From Scolanthus callimorphus (taxonomy: Eukaryota; Cnidaria; Anthozoa; Actiniaria; Edwardsiidae): 64,000 nucleotides of DNA. Below, one piece after another: positions 26,501-34,889 of this stretch. Position numbers and translations under genes: made by a program. The notes beneath the pieces were generated by a model that saw only the letters and a list, made by a program, of their open reading frames with translations, searched no databases and was not told the origin of the DNA. The stretch is taken from contig CM066912.1 in NCBI GenBank assembly GCA_033964015.1, positions 12,125,399 to 12,189,398 of the forward strand, written 5' to 3'. Position 1 is the first letter of the stretch. Each line of letters starts with the position of its first letter.

Positions 26501-29500
26501 TTTCGCTGCGTACTCTTAGCCAATCAGAATGGAGATAGTGGCATGGCTGAATAATAATAGTAATTGACTGTTACTGTTTATTTTCTTACCAAGGGTTCTA
26601 CGGTCAGAGAGAACAAGGATCCATTTTAATCTTTCCATAGCTGTAGGCGTATCACAAATACTTTTCCTTGCTGCTGGGACGGAGGCACTTGTTAATAGCA
26701 AGGTAAGACTGTAGGCCTGTTTCAAATTACGATCTTTCGCCGTGTCGAATTTTCGTTTGCAATTGAGAGGACCATGCCTATAGCAAGCAGTCAAAAGAGT
26801 GGAAAAATGTATTTTCCTTGTAAGGCCATCTTGCGTACGCCCTGTGTTTTCTTGTGGCCCTCTTTGCCACCTTTGTTATTTCATGTGTATACATTGTTTG
26901 TATTTTTTAATGATATTTCTCTCTGTGGCTAAATTAATAAACTGAAACTGTTGGTTATATGGTCTCACTGGCTATATTGCTTTTACGCTTTTACCCTGAA
27001 CGTATTTTTTTTTCTCACACACGATATTCTAGCTTTGTTTCGATCCTGTCAGTCTGAAAGTTGGTCATCTCACACTAAAAAAATTCTTTTTTCCTTTTAA
27101 TCTGCATGAAATGCTTTCGACCATACTTTCAAACTATACTATTTTCTTCCATTCTGCATTTAAGTTCTTTTTCACCTCTCACACTATTCTTCCAGCCAGC
27201 AATTTAATTCTATATCTCTAAAATTGTTTTGATTTGATGTCGCCTACGCTGTACTCTTTCATTAAAGCCTCTATGTCTAACACTATGCGCCTTTCTTCCA
27301 GCCTGCATGTATGTTCTATTTCACATTTCCCAAAATACCATTTTATTCCAGCGGCCTTCATGAAAGTTTGTGTCTCTCACACTATTTTGCTCCAGTCTGC
27401 ATTTGGAACTTCTATGTCGCCAAGCTCTCACACCATACTCGCGTTTCCAGCCTGCATATCAATTGTCTCTCACATTATCATGTGCTTCCAGCCCGCACCG
27501 TACTCCTCACACGCTATACTCTTTTCTCGAGCCTTCATGTAAGTTCAACGTCACCTCTCACATTGTACTCTTTTCTTCCAGTCTACCTGTAAGTTCTATG
27601 TCTCCTCTCAACAAATATTCTCTTTTTTCCAGCCTGCATGTAAGTTCTATGCTGCTCTCATGTTTTACTGGTTCACGTCCGTGTTCACCTGGATGCTCGT
27701 GGAAGGAGTGCATCTGTACCAGATGGTTATTATTGCATTCGTCAACAGAGCATGATGAAGTTTTACTACGTCATTGGGTGGGGTAAGTACCACCCCGTAT
27801 TGCACACTCGTCGTAATATGGCCTAGGGCTGTACAGGTCACTTAACCTGTCACGGTATATTTGAGTGCAGCCGAGTATGCAAAGGCTGGGCCTGCCAATT
27901 GACTGCGTATTTTCCTCGTGATGATGCGAACAAGTAATATATAGATTTAGCCACTGGCTAAAAGCGGAGCTCCCGGTTACATATTTGATATGTATAATAC
28001 AGTATTTTCTTTGGTGCCCTTCTGGCCCTTGATACAATACATGATAATGCGAACAAGTAAGAACGCCGACAAAATTGTCATTTTGTATTTACGTTTTATG
28101 ATGATTTTTTTCTAGGACTTCCATTGTGTATAGTGGTGATATCATCAAGCATCGCTCACAAAGGATACGGCACGCCGGAATTGTGAGTTGGTCTAGGAGG
28201 TGTCCCTGTTATTCACGTTATAGGGAAACTCGCCCTTTGGCCTGTTCTGCGGATTGAATAGCCCTATACATTAGGAACCAATTAACGGGAGCCTTCAGCA
28301 ATTCTACTAGTCTAGCAATAAGCACAGGAGTAGAAGAGTCCAAATTTCTAGACTATCTTTCGTACGCGTGCGATAGCGGCGCAAATTTCAGCCACCACTT
28401 TTTAAAAGAGGCAACGAATCTGACGAATCTACAACATAAAAGAGATAAGCCTGCTTGCAGGAAGTAACTGGTGATTTCATCGCGGAATGCCCGGTCCGTT
28501 CGCTGAATGGGACCGCGCACTTTTCAAAAAAATCCAAGATGGCGCCCGATCAGCGAATGGACGGGGTTTAGGACCAGCAGTTTTTAACACATGTTAATAT
28601 TTGATTATTTATACATTTTACTTACTTAACTTCTTACTTTACTTACCTTTTCTTATCCATTCTATAATTACTTATATATATCGCGGAGGTCCTGACGAAA
28701 AAAATCATTTCTCGTGCCCGAAATTTCGTTTTTATCGTTGGTGATCTTCCGAGTGCTTTATTCGTTAAAAACGCCTTCCTCCACATGCAAAATCATACAA
28801 GTATTGAAGTTGAACTTCCCATTGCAGCTGCTGGCTATCTCTAAACCACAATACCATTTGGGCATTCACTGGTCCTGCAATGTCTATCGTCGTGGTATGT
28901 ATTTTGAATTGTTGCAGCTTCTAAATTTCTAAGGTCTCATCGGCAGGACACTTTTTCTCGGAGCATTTCTTGGAGGATATGTAAAACTTCTGGATAATGC
29001 GGATACACAAATGCAGGTTCTCTTTTGTCCTGTATTGATGTATCTGGGGAGCTGATGACGAAAAATAGAGGTCTGTGGCCATGAAGATAACCATGCACGT
29101 ACACCTGGATTTATACTTCATGATAAATATCCCGTAATATTTCGAAAGCTATTTAATGATTAAATAAATCAAACCATTTCAGGTTAATTTTGTCGTACTT
29201 GTGGCAGTGCTACGACTGCGATCGAAGCTGGAGAACAGTTCGAGTGTTCGCAGCCAAGTCAAGTAAGTACAGAATATGAAAAGAAAAACGCGAGCAGAAA
29301 TCGGAGTAATTTTTTCTTGAAAGATCATCACTATTTGACTTCTACCCATGAATGGATTTCTGCACAAATTGTCCTGCGTATCCGGCATCTGCATAACGAT
29401 TTAGTGTGAGTGTTGACGAAATTTAGTTGCTATATTCGGAATTCACTCTCGTTGCCGTACAAGACCTATAAGCAGACAATTCTCCCTTTCTAAATGATAG

Positions 29501-32500
29501 ATTGACAAAAACATGTCACTTTTTGCCAACAATTTTGTCCAAGATTATAGCTGTATGTGAATCTTCTATACAATCCGCAATATTTACGTCAGCAGTGGTC
29601 CTTCGCCTTCGGTGTCTGGCAGCCTCACTTTCGCGCGTGTTTCGCGCGGAGCACTGTGAAAACCGTCTAGAACAGATTTCGTATGACCGTGAAAAGTTCA
29701 GCGACAAAGTTGTACCACTCCGCGACCGTGACCGTACCGCGACTACGCGATTTCGTTCGGTATCTACAGCAGGCCAGGTTCGGTACCGCGACCGCGACAG
29801 TACCGCGCAGTGTTACGGTACTTTTCACAGTCATACGAAATCGGCTCTATTCATCAAAAGAAGTTACATGCGAAAAGAAGCTCGTTCTACGCACATTAAT
29901 GTGCGATTGTGTCTATCTTTATCGCATGTTTTCTTTTATTACAGGACAGGTGCCCGCGTGTCTATCGTGCTGCTACCATTACTAGGACTGACTTGGATAT
30001 TTGGTCTCTTCACCGCCCTCGATGACAGCATTGCATTCCAATATATTTTCGCCATAACCAATTCACTTCAGGTAAATCTCAATTAAGCAGATAAGAACGC
30101 CCTACTTTATACAACCACTTCAATAAACGAGTGTCGGAGCAAACGCGACCACACTACAGGAATAATGGTTTAATACTGTGAGAGAATAAGAAAAAGATTC
30201 GAGAATCAGGTATAAACGTGTACTTTGCGATACCACAAAAAATTGTAATTGCTACGTGAGGTGTTTACCCATATTCCCTAGCGGTCTGGGAGTATACGCT
30301 TGAGCGCTTTACCGACAACTTTTCTTGAAATAACTGTAGACGCCACTAAGAGAGAACAACTAACCTTGTACGCATTGGTCAATAAGGATCACGTGACACG
30401 GGTAGTGCTCGTTTTTGCTAGTTTTACTGGCATTGCTCAAAATGTAGCGTTGTACACTAGACGCAAAGGGGCTCTTCTGTCGCACACACTATGTGGAACA
30501 GTTCCGATCGGAAATTTGATGCTCAATCCGTTGCGAACACCACCTTTTTCAAGGGCAGCTATCCCGCGATGGCCACGATAGCTCCGTCGAAGGGAGACCG
30601 AACGTCAGCTGCCAGTCAGTCATATTTCCTAAATATTGCATATTGTTATGTTCATTCATTGTTTTTTTCTTCACAGGGAGTGATGATATTTGCATTCCAT
30701 TGTGTTGGAAACTCAGAGGTTGGAAAAATTAATTATTCCTTCATCTATGTTATAACGATTGTACATTGTACTGTCATCCAATCAGCTAGTTTCACGTTGA
30801 CATTTGCGCCTCATAGAAGTTAGTTGGGCTTTTGATGCTCAGAGTCATTTCCAAGTATTTGAGAGAGATATCAGGAGCCCATCAATAGGAGCACTTATTT
30901 CACTTTTTTCTTTGGCACTGGATCCGTGAGGCAGCGTTTTTCCTCACCTATCTTTTTTTAGAACAAATTTGGCGCGAATCGTTGCATAAATTGTCCAATC
31001 AGCGTCCAGTCAGTTTTCTGATCTCAATACTGTATAAATTATCTCCATCGATAAACATGGTAGAAAGAAGCGAAGAACTCCGCGAGTGAAATCCCTCAGT
31101 AAATGTCGAAAGTAGTTAATTACTCAGTTCGGTGTCTGAGATGAAATCATAGCAGAAGTCCCAACCTCAAAATACCCCGATAATTAATCGCGTTTTGGCC
31201 TCCGCCGTAGTTTTGCAAATTTGCAACTAAAAATAACTAGGTCAGGAAATACGCTACCTCAACAACGATATAGGTTAAATGAAAGCTCCTATTGGTGGCT
31301 ACTGGAGATACTCAGAAAAGTATAGCCTTTATTTCGCCTACCCTTCGCTCTCGATCGTACGGCTCACTTTGCGAGAGGAGACGTCTGAAGTCACCTTCAT
31401 TTTCTTATCCATTACGTAATTTACCCAAAATTGGTCAATAATATACAGATTTAGGCACTGCCTAAAAGCGAAGCTTCAAACGAAGCCCAAAGTGAATTTG
31501 AGCTCATTCCTTCCCAAGATTGTACTTTTTACCACGTGACAACGCGGTTGCACCCCCCTTTACATTTAGACAACTTCGACCAAGTTTGGTTGTCTGAGGT
31601 TCATCTCTTAATATACGAAAACTAAAGAAGATGGGTTTTGGGTTACCTGGGGGCACGCAAACACGGACGCGCCCGCGAAACCCATATGGGAATACCGCTG
31701 AACCATGAAAAACGAAGTCGATCGTATACCTGAGTTTGACTTTTAGCTATTTCATTCTTCCTGCGATACCTATGGTGCTCCGCTCTGCGGCCTACGGCCG
31801 CTAACGAGCTCCGCTAAAATATGTTTGGTTGCGTTGCACAGTAAGACAGGCAGGCGAACGATTCCATGACAATGCCCTCTCCCCCAAGTTAAAATTAGCT
31901 TGCTAAAACCACGAATCCAACTATCGTACCAGGCGCCACAACTGTTGAAGAACGCCTTGTAACGGTTTTTACTTGGCTGTATAGTGATTACATCGCGTCT
32001 TCTATCGCAACGTGAGGCAGGATCTCGCAAACTGAGTACGATCCCGCGTCTTCTATCGCAAAGTGAGGTACGATCCCGCGTCTTCTATCGCAAAGTGAGG
32101 TACGATCCCGCGTCTTCTATCGCAAAGTGAGGTACGATCCCGCGTCTTCTGTCGCAAAGTGAGGTACGATCCCGCGTCTTCTATCGCAAAGTGAGGTACG
32201 ATCCCGCGTCTTCTGTCGCAAAGTGAGGTACGATCCCGCGTCTTCTGTCGCAAAGTGAGGTACGATCCCGCGTCTTCTATCGCAAAGTGAGGTACGATCC
32301 CGCGTCTTCTGTCGCAAAGTGAGGTACGATCCCGCGTCTTCTATCGCAAAGTGAGGTACGATCCCGCGTCTTCTATCGCAAAGTGAGGTACGATCCCGCG
32401 TCTTCTGTCGCAAAGTGAGGTACGATCCCGCGTCTTCTATCGCAAAGTGAGGTACGATCCCGCGTCTTCTATCGCAAAGTGAGGTACGATCCCGCGTCTT

Positions 32501-33171
32501 CTATCGCAAAGTGAGGTACGATCCCGCGTCTTCTATCGCAAAGTGAGGTACGATCCCGCGTCTTCTGTCGCAAAGTGAGGTACGATCCCGCGTCTTCTAT
32601 CGCAAAGTGAGGTACGATCCCGCGTCTTCTGTCGCAAAGTGAGGTACGATCCCGCGTCTTCTGTCGCAAAGTGAGGTACGATCCCGCGTCTTCTATCGCA
32701 AAGTGAGGTACGATCCCGCGTCTTCTGTCGCAAAGTGAGGTACGATCCCGCGTCTTCTGTCGCAAAGTGAGGTACGATCCCGCGTCTTCTATCGCAAAGT
32801 GAGGTACTATCGGGAGTGAAGGGACCGCTTGAATTTGTCTTTTATTTTAATTTGTTTAAACTGTGTTAAACCAGTAAGTGTGGTTAAACGTATTCTTAGA
32901 AAAAAGCATGGCTCATATTTGTCAAACAGCAAAAGTCTAACCGCAGTCTCGCGTGTAATTTTCCTCGCCTATTTTCAGAAGTCTTATTAACTTGATATGC
33001 TGCTTTTAGGTAAGGAAAGAGTTTCAGCGTAAGGCGTCACACTGGCAACTCATGAGGAACTTGTCGAGCATCAGTCATGGTATGGTTTCCATGGTAACAC
33101 CTGTCAACAAGATCGATCCGACCACGCAAGAGATGAAGACCTTTGTGGGAGGGGAGAGTAGAGGCCACTAG
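14534..33171 (+). CDS. adhesion GPCR 1: signal peptide, vWA-like, stalk, GAIN/GPS, 7TM; frame breaks
   Basis: Exons read from splice sites and homology: 14534-14597, 16714-17238, 18335-18646, 19326-19390, 20174-20245, 20529-20649, 21374-21492, 21723-21792, 22120-22225, 23429-23472, 23997-24120, 25261-25366, 26594-26702, 27633-27782, 28116-28192, 28828-28894, 29183-29262, 29945-30071, 30677-30718 and 33010-33171. The product would be a cell-surface adhesion GPCR (class B2): an adhesive ectodomain, a self-cleaving GAIN domain and seven membrane helices. Three places do not stay in frame: inside or before 21374-21492, at the junction of 24120 with 25261, and inside 27633-27782 (150 nt, where the paralogous exon has 154). 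The fourth intron has a GC donor (19391) supported by phase. The last-but-one exon has a weak donor, GTTGGA. The gene may be a pseudogene, or the sequence may contain indels. Family assignment is firm; expression as a functional receptor is not. Confidence 0.8.
14972..15153. mobile_element. MITE with AGTCAAATCACACTAGT inverted termini
   Basis: The left terminus AGTCAAATCACACTAGTGG is mirrored at the right by ctactagtgtgatttgact. It is about 180 bp, non-coding, and lies in intron 1 of adhesion GPCR 1. Confidence 0.8.
15156..15201. repeat. 46 bp near-perfect palindrome
   Basis: AACAATTATTCCTC and a short GC stem are mirrored by GAGGAATAATTGTT, with a loop around CTCATAC. It lies two bases beyond the MITE at 14972-15153. 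Confidence 0.8.
16012..16430 (+). mobile_element. tRNA-derived SINE interrupted by a nested MITE
   Basis: The head GTGGCCGATTGGTCAGCGCG (A box) and TTTCGAGTCCCGCTC (B box) form a tRNA-like start with a CTTGCAA anticodon-loop-like segment. After the nested insertion at 16103-16296 the body resumes with a stretch on CTTGTAGATAGCAACTTG, resembling a SINE body I associate with anthozoans. The 3' end is approximate. Confidence 0.7.
16103..16296. mobile_element. Mutator-like MITE nested in the SINE, with 9 bp target duplication
   Basis: The ends TAGACTGCTAGCAGCCCC and ggggctgctagcagtcta are perfect complements, and similarity continues about 60 bp inward. Both sides are flanked by TTCTCGGTG (16094-16102 and 16297-16305), a 9 bp target-site duplication. 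Long TIRs with a 9 bp duplication are typical of the Mutator superfamily. The interior is GC-rich with repeated GTCGGGGGTTCGCGCGCG blocks. Confidence 0.88.
16714..17238 (+). CDS. aGPCR 1 exon 2: von Willebrand A-like domain
   Basis: This 525 nt exon encodes about 174 residues with an alternating hydrophobic strand/helix pattern: EFNLAVAIGSTSKGN (first strand), then ISVSIIDSNNATIAIQF, a helix with QYHDKESLMKEIAKLDL, and PDVMVVIMSRG (a later core strand). This matches a Rossmann-like vWA fold. The metal-site motif DxSxS appears degenerate (G-S-T-S-K at that position), so metal-dependent adhesion is doubtful. The exon is open throughout and has phase-1 borders on both sides, as expected of a shuffled module. 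The domain call rests on pattern only. Confidence 0.6.
18335..18646 (+). CDS. aGPCR 1 exon 3: Ser/Thr-rich stalk
   Basis: The exon has phase-1 borders and encodes about 104 residues dominated by Ser and Thr (for example STSYITSASSPPSQTHS), with N-glycosylation-type NIT. This composition suits an O-glycosylated spacer between the N-terminal domain and the GAIN domain. It has no recognisable fold. Confidence 0.6.
19429..19461. repeat. (CAAA)n microsatellite
   Basis: About eight perfect CAAA repeats lie just after the GC-donor exon of adhesion GPCR 1. Confidence 0.9.
19788..19985. mobile_element. MITE with GGGGCACTCGCACGC terminal inverted repeats, copy 2
   Basis: The termini TTTAAAGGGGCACTCGCACG and cgtgcgagtgcccctttaaa are perfect complements. 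It is the same family as 3033-3289. It appears to sit inside an older element whose left side starts near 19663 (aggagcccatgggaaggagc) and whose right side ends near 20100. Confidence 0.88.
20174..24120 (+). CDS. aGPCR 1 GAIN domain and GPS cleavage site (7 exons)
   Basis: Exons 20174-20245, 20529-20649, 21374-21492, 21723-21792, 22120-22225, 23429-23472 and 23997-24120 encode a GAIN domain. Visible landmarks are AAYVHVPKDAF, YLTIVAMIIKPF, NVTLASNIITVTMVPPPTK and the GPS motif, with CVFWE, then GCQVTYNNATITECQCNHMT and HFAVLM. The autoproteolysis tripeptide is HMT (consensus H-L/M-T/S), so cleavage between M and T is plausible. The two GPS cysteine pairs and the tryptophans are present. The exon at 21374 reads its conserved part in a frame one base off from the splice phase delivered by the previous exon. 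Confidence 0.82.
24793..24997. mobile_element. MITE, CCAGAGCTCCCC family, copy 2
   Basis: The ends tacccagagctccccggctc and gagccggggagctctgggta are perfect complements, followed inward by aggctctggtgaca and its mirror. It is the best-preserved member of the family and lies between the GPS and TM1 exons of adhesion GPCR 1. Confidence 0.88.
25261..25366 (+). CDS. aGPCR 1 exon: TM1
   Basis: In the frame starting at 25263 the exon reads CPKGSPNALTIISYIGC, then TLSIIGVFLTIVTFLILP, the typical first helix of adhesion GPCRs (xxIxYIGC). It ends in phase 2, which fits the TM2 exon. Its start needs one carried base, but the GPS exon ends at a codon border, so the joint is out of frame unless a small exon was missed. 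Confidence 0.75.
26076..26098. repeat. (ATTG)n microsatellite
   Basis: About six ATTG repeats are visible. Confidence 0.85.
26594..26702 (+). CDS. aGPCR 1 exon: TM2
   Basis: It encodes VLRSERTRIHFNLSIAVG, then VSQILFLAAGTEALVNSK. The LRSxRxxIHxNL motif of the first intracellular loop and TM2 is diagnostic of adhesion GPCRs. The phases agree with both neighbours. Confidence 0.85.
27060..27650 (+). repeat. ~50 bp degenerate tandem array repeating a splice acceptor and exon start
   Basis: A unit approximating TCTCACACTATACTCTTTTC + TTCCAG + CCTGCATGTAAGTTCTATG is repeated head to tail. AG dinucleotides in equivalent places occur at 27195, 27301, 27351, 27395, 27450, 27491, 27531, 27581 and finally 27632, the true acceptor of the TM3 exon. 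Spacing is 40-55 bp, with one double-length gap. The repeated part includes about 20 coding bases of the exon. Copies are more diverged than in the array at 7340-8040, implying greater age. Confidence 0.8.
27633..27782 (+). CDS. aGPCR 1 exon: TM3, with internal frameshift
   Basis: The frame from 27633 reads ACKFYAALMFYWFTSVF, then TWMLVEGVHLYQMV, the TM3 signature WMLVEGVHLY, and then meets TGA TGA at 27753. The expected continuation MMKFYYVIGWG is read from 27752 in another frame and runs to a good GTAAGT donor. The homologous exon of adhesion GPCR 2 is 154 nt, against 150 here, so small indels have occurred in the loop after TM3. Confidence 0.82.
28116..28894 (+). CDS. aGPCR 1 exons: TM4 and start of TM5
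   Basis: Exon 28116-28192 encodes GLPLCIVVISSSIAHKGYGT (TM4 region). Exon 28828-28894 encodes CWLSLNHNTIWAFTGPAMS plus IVV, the extracellular-loop-2 CW motif and start of TM5. Both splice in phase with each other and with the exon at 29183. The second exon is 67 nt, as in adhesion GPCR 2. Confidence 0.82.
29183..29262 (+). CDS. aGPCR 1 exon: end of TM5 and intracellular loop 3
   Basis: It encodes VNFVVLVAVLRLRSKLENSS followed by SVRSQVK at the next joint. The corresponding exon of adhesion GPCR 2 reads FNLIILFLVLRVTAIMLKDE. Confidence 0.8.
29668..29849. mobile_element. MITE, TAGAGCGG superfamily, variant
   Basis: The termini tagaacagatttcgtatgac and gtcatacgaaatcggctcta are inverted. The interior is GC-rich with repeated CGCGACCGTGACCGTACCGCG-like blocks. 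It lies just upstream of the TM6 exon acceptor. Confidence 0.75.
29945..30071 (+). CDS. aGPCR 1 exon: TM6 and TM7 start
   Basis: It encodes VSIVLLPLLGLTWIFGLFTA, then LDDSIAFQYIFAITNSLQ. LLGLTWxFG is the TM6 hallmark and FxxIFxxxNSLQ the TM7 hallmark. The length of 127 nt is identical to adhesion GPCR 2. Confidence 0.88.
30677..30718 (+). CDS. aGPCR 1 exon: TM7 end
   Basis: A 42 nt exon encodes GVMIFAFHCVGNSE (GxxIFxFHC motif). The paralogous exon is also 42 nt. Its donor, GTTGGA, departs from the GTRAG consensus. Confidence 0.8.
30927..31261. mobile_element. MITE with TGAGGCAGCGTTTTT inverted termini, copy 1
   Basis: The left end tgaggcagcgtttttcctca is mirrored at the right by gtcaggaaatacgctacctca, with a further shared TTTTTAG block. 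The related copy at 53062-53251 is cleaner. It is in the last intron of adhesion GPCR 1. Confidence 0.7.
32041..32811. repeat. 32 bp minisatellite, 24 copies, two-state variant
   Basis: The unit is ATCCCGCGTCTTCT[A/G]TCG followed by CAAAGTGAGGTACG. The only variable base I found is A or G at one position (14 A copies, 10 G copies); everything else is identical through the run. One or two decayed copies flank the left side (31996-32040). Since 32 is not a multiple of three, the reverse strand is open through the array in successive frames, giving meaningless repetitive ORFs. It lies in the last intron of adhesion GPCR 1. Confidence 0.96.
33010..33171 (+). CDS. aGPCR 1 last exon: cytoplasmic tail
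   Basis: After a TTTTAG acceptor it encodes VRKEFQRKASHWQLMRNLSS and a further 33 residues to TAG (33169-33171), ending ESRGH. The VRxEFxRK start directly after TM7 matches the tail start in adhesion GPCR 2 (VRREFLRK). There is no PDZ-type C-terminus. Confidence 0.8.
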   Translation, partial: VRKEFQRKASHWQLMRNLSSISHGMVSMVTPVNKIDPTTQEMKTFVGGESRGH

Positions 33172-33740
33172 AAGGCAAATATTTCACAGCAAATCATAAT
33201 CAGGATAGATACTAGAAAGAATACGAATACTAACATTGATAGTGTTTGTAAATATGTACATTAATTTAACAGTATTGATTATACAATTACTAGCTGCTAG
33301 TAGTAGTGTTACTAGTACACGTGACAGGGAATTTTGTAACGTACGAGCGTATAATAATAATAATACTTTATTTATACACGGTAATTACATTCAGCTAAAA
33401 ATCTAGAAATACTGGTTTACAAGTAAGCCGTGTGTCATTAACCTATACATTTACAAAATAAAAATACTCAGAAGAAGAAAAAGACCAGAAACCCAAACCA
33501 TTATATACATATCCCACCCCATGTAACAAATTTATAAGACTAATTACACTTAGCAAAGTTGTTTCTAAAACTAAAATAGATGGAGCATCTCTAAGGTTAT
33601 TAGGAAGAGAGTTCCAACTGCAGCTCCGCGATAGGAGCGTGACTGCAATAGGGCACCCAATAAGTTTAAATCCAAGACAAAGAATAAGTTTAGTTTTTTT
33701 ACCCGAAAAAGTGCCACTAGTATCCCATTGTCGTACCCCG

Positions 33741-33910
33741 TATCCAGAGAGCTCCCCAGCTTATCTCTTTCACGGGAGAGGCTTTGGTAGCAGCCTATGA
33801 CGCATGCGCGATATTTGATGCAGACCTCCAACGTTCAAAATAAGCCAATCGATGAAGATCCTGGCTTTACCTGGCTGCCTCTCCCGCGAGGTGGAGCTCG
33901 GGAGCTCTGG
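33741..33910. mobile_element. MITE, CCAGAGCTCCCC family, copy 3
   Basis: A diverged member: tatccagagagctccccagc at the left and gagctcgggagctctgg at the right, with the internal GCATGCGC motif and AGCCAATC conserved. Confidence 0.7.
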
Positions 33911-33919
33911 CTTCGAATG

Positions 33920-34248
33920 CTGTACATTATGACACAGCGGCAAAACGCAGTTCACATGCGTTAAATATTCACATGGCCTTTGAAATGAGGACAATTCAAA
34001 ATATCTACATAACAACAGCGAACGATAGATTTTGGCCTTGGAAGTAAGCCTTAAGTGAGAGGTGCAAAAGTTCAGAAAAATATATGATCATATTCTAGCT
34101 GGTCTGCAATTTTTGGCAACGTTTTGTGTCTAAACCTTTACGTTTTCCAAATTTCCAAGACAGCACGATATATTTTTGTTATGTTAACTATGTGAATCTT
34201 TAGCGCATGGCTGATGCGTTTTGCCGCTGTGTTGTACATTATCCATAT
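33920..34248. mobile_element. inverted-repeat element with CAGCGGCAAAACGCA arms
   Basis: tgtacattatgacacagcgg...caaaacgca at the left is mirrored by tgcgttttgccgctgtgttg...tacatta at the right. Single ends of the same family recur at about 43378-43410 and 43560. Confidence 0.65.
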
Positions 34249-34656
34249 TTAGTAACATTAAAATAATAAAAAAGGAAAAAGTTCATGGTTGCATTATGGG
34301 CAGACATAGGTCATTATACTCTAGTTATCTCTTCTTGTCTTTGAAAAATGACGTCCCATTTCTCGTAAACGCTTAGAGACTTGAACTTTGTCGACTGCGG
34401 ATTTAACAAGCACCTGATGTAACTCCGATAATATGTTTCTCTTCACTTAAATTTAGTCTGGAGATCATTATATTGGTCTATTTTATTGCTCGAGCGAGCG
34501 CAGCGAGCGAGAGCAACTCTAATTTCGTACCAGTTTACAAGTTCGTACCAGTTTACAAATGTACCGTACTCACGAGCTCTCCATTATCCCTCTTTGATTC
34601 TTTTCGTACCAGTTTGTACCGTACTCACGAGCTCGCCATTATCCCTCTTTGATTCT

Positions 34657-34668
34657 CGCGCATGCGCA
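34657..34668. promoter_or_regulatory. NRF-1-type palindromic site
   Basis: CGCGCATGCGCA matches the NRF-1 consensus (YGCGCAYGCGCR). It lies 50 bp before an ATG with an open exon (34718-34889) and near a GGGCGGGC box (34699-34706). The upstream 60 bp containing CCGTACTCACGAGCTC is present twice. It looks like a housekeeping-type promoter; function is inferred. Confidence 0.45.
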
Positions 34669-34717
34669 GTACGATGATATGTGAGACGGAATAGATTTTG
34701 GGCGGGCTGGCGGCAAC

Positions 34718-34889
34718 ATGCCACAGGGTACCCGTTTGATTGCATGCAAAAGTAGCCTGTTACCAGGTCCTGTCGGCCACGCAGTTTGGTATACCATAAT
34801 TTGGTTTCTCGACGAAGCGTGTTCTGCTGCTATTTCACAACACTCAACAGAAGTGAAGCGACGTGTTTGTGGAAATTTCTGGGAATTCG
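34718..34889 (+). CDS. possible first exon of an unrecognised gene
   Basis: An ATG in GGCAACATGCC context opens 57 codons that end at a good phase-1 donor (G|GTAAGT). The peptide starts MPQGTRLIACKSSLLPGPVG and contains CGNFWEFG. I could not identify the family or the following exons, and the downstream 34.9-36.0 kb looks like non-coding transcript or old repeat. It could equally be chance. Confidence 0.3.

Noticed and set aside
27234..27786. Overlapping + strand ORFs of 93-138 aa
   Set aside because: They run through the acceptor array in pyrimidine-rich sequence and end in the wrong frame of the TM3 exon.
29502..30086. 194 aa ORF starting before the TM6 exon
   Set aside because: Only its 3' part (from 29945) is coding. 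The upstream portion is a MITE (29668-29849) and intron.
32053..32765. Reverse-strand ORFs of 66-98 aa with repeating RQKTRDRTSLCDRRRGIVPH-type sequence
   Set aside because: They arise from the 32 bp minisatellite, which reads open in successive frames. Units that shift frame every copy do not evolve as proteins.
32041..32811. CRISPR-like array
   Set aside because: There are no unique spacers; the units are directly contiguous and identical, so it is a minisatellite in a eukaryotic intron.
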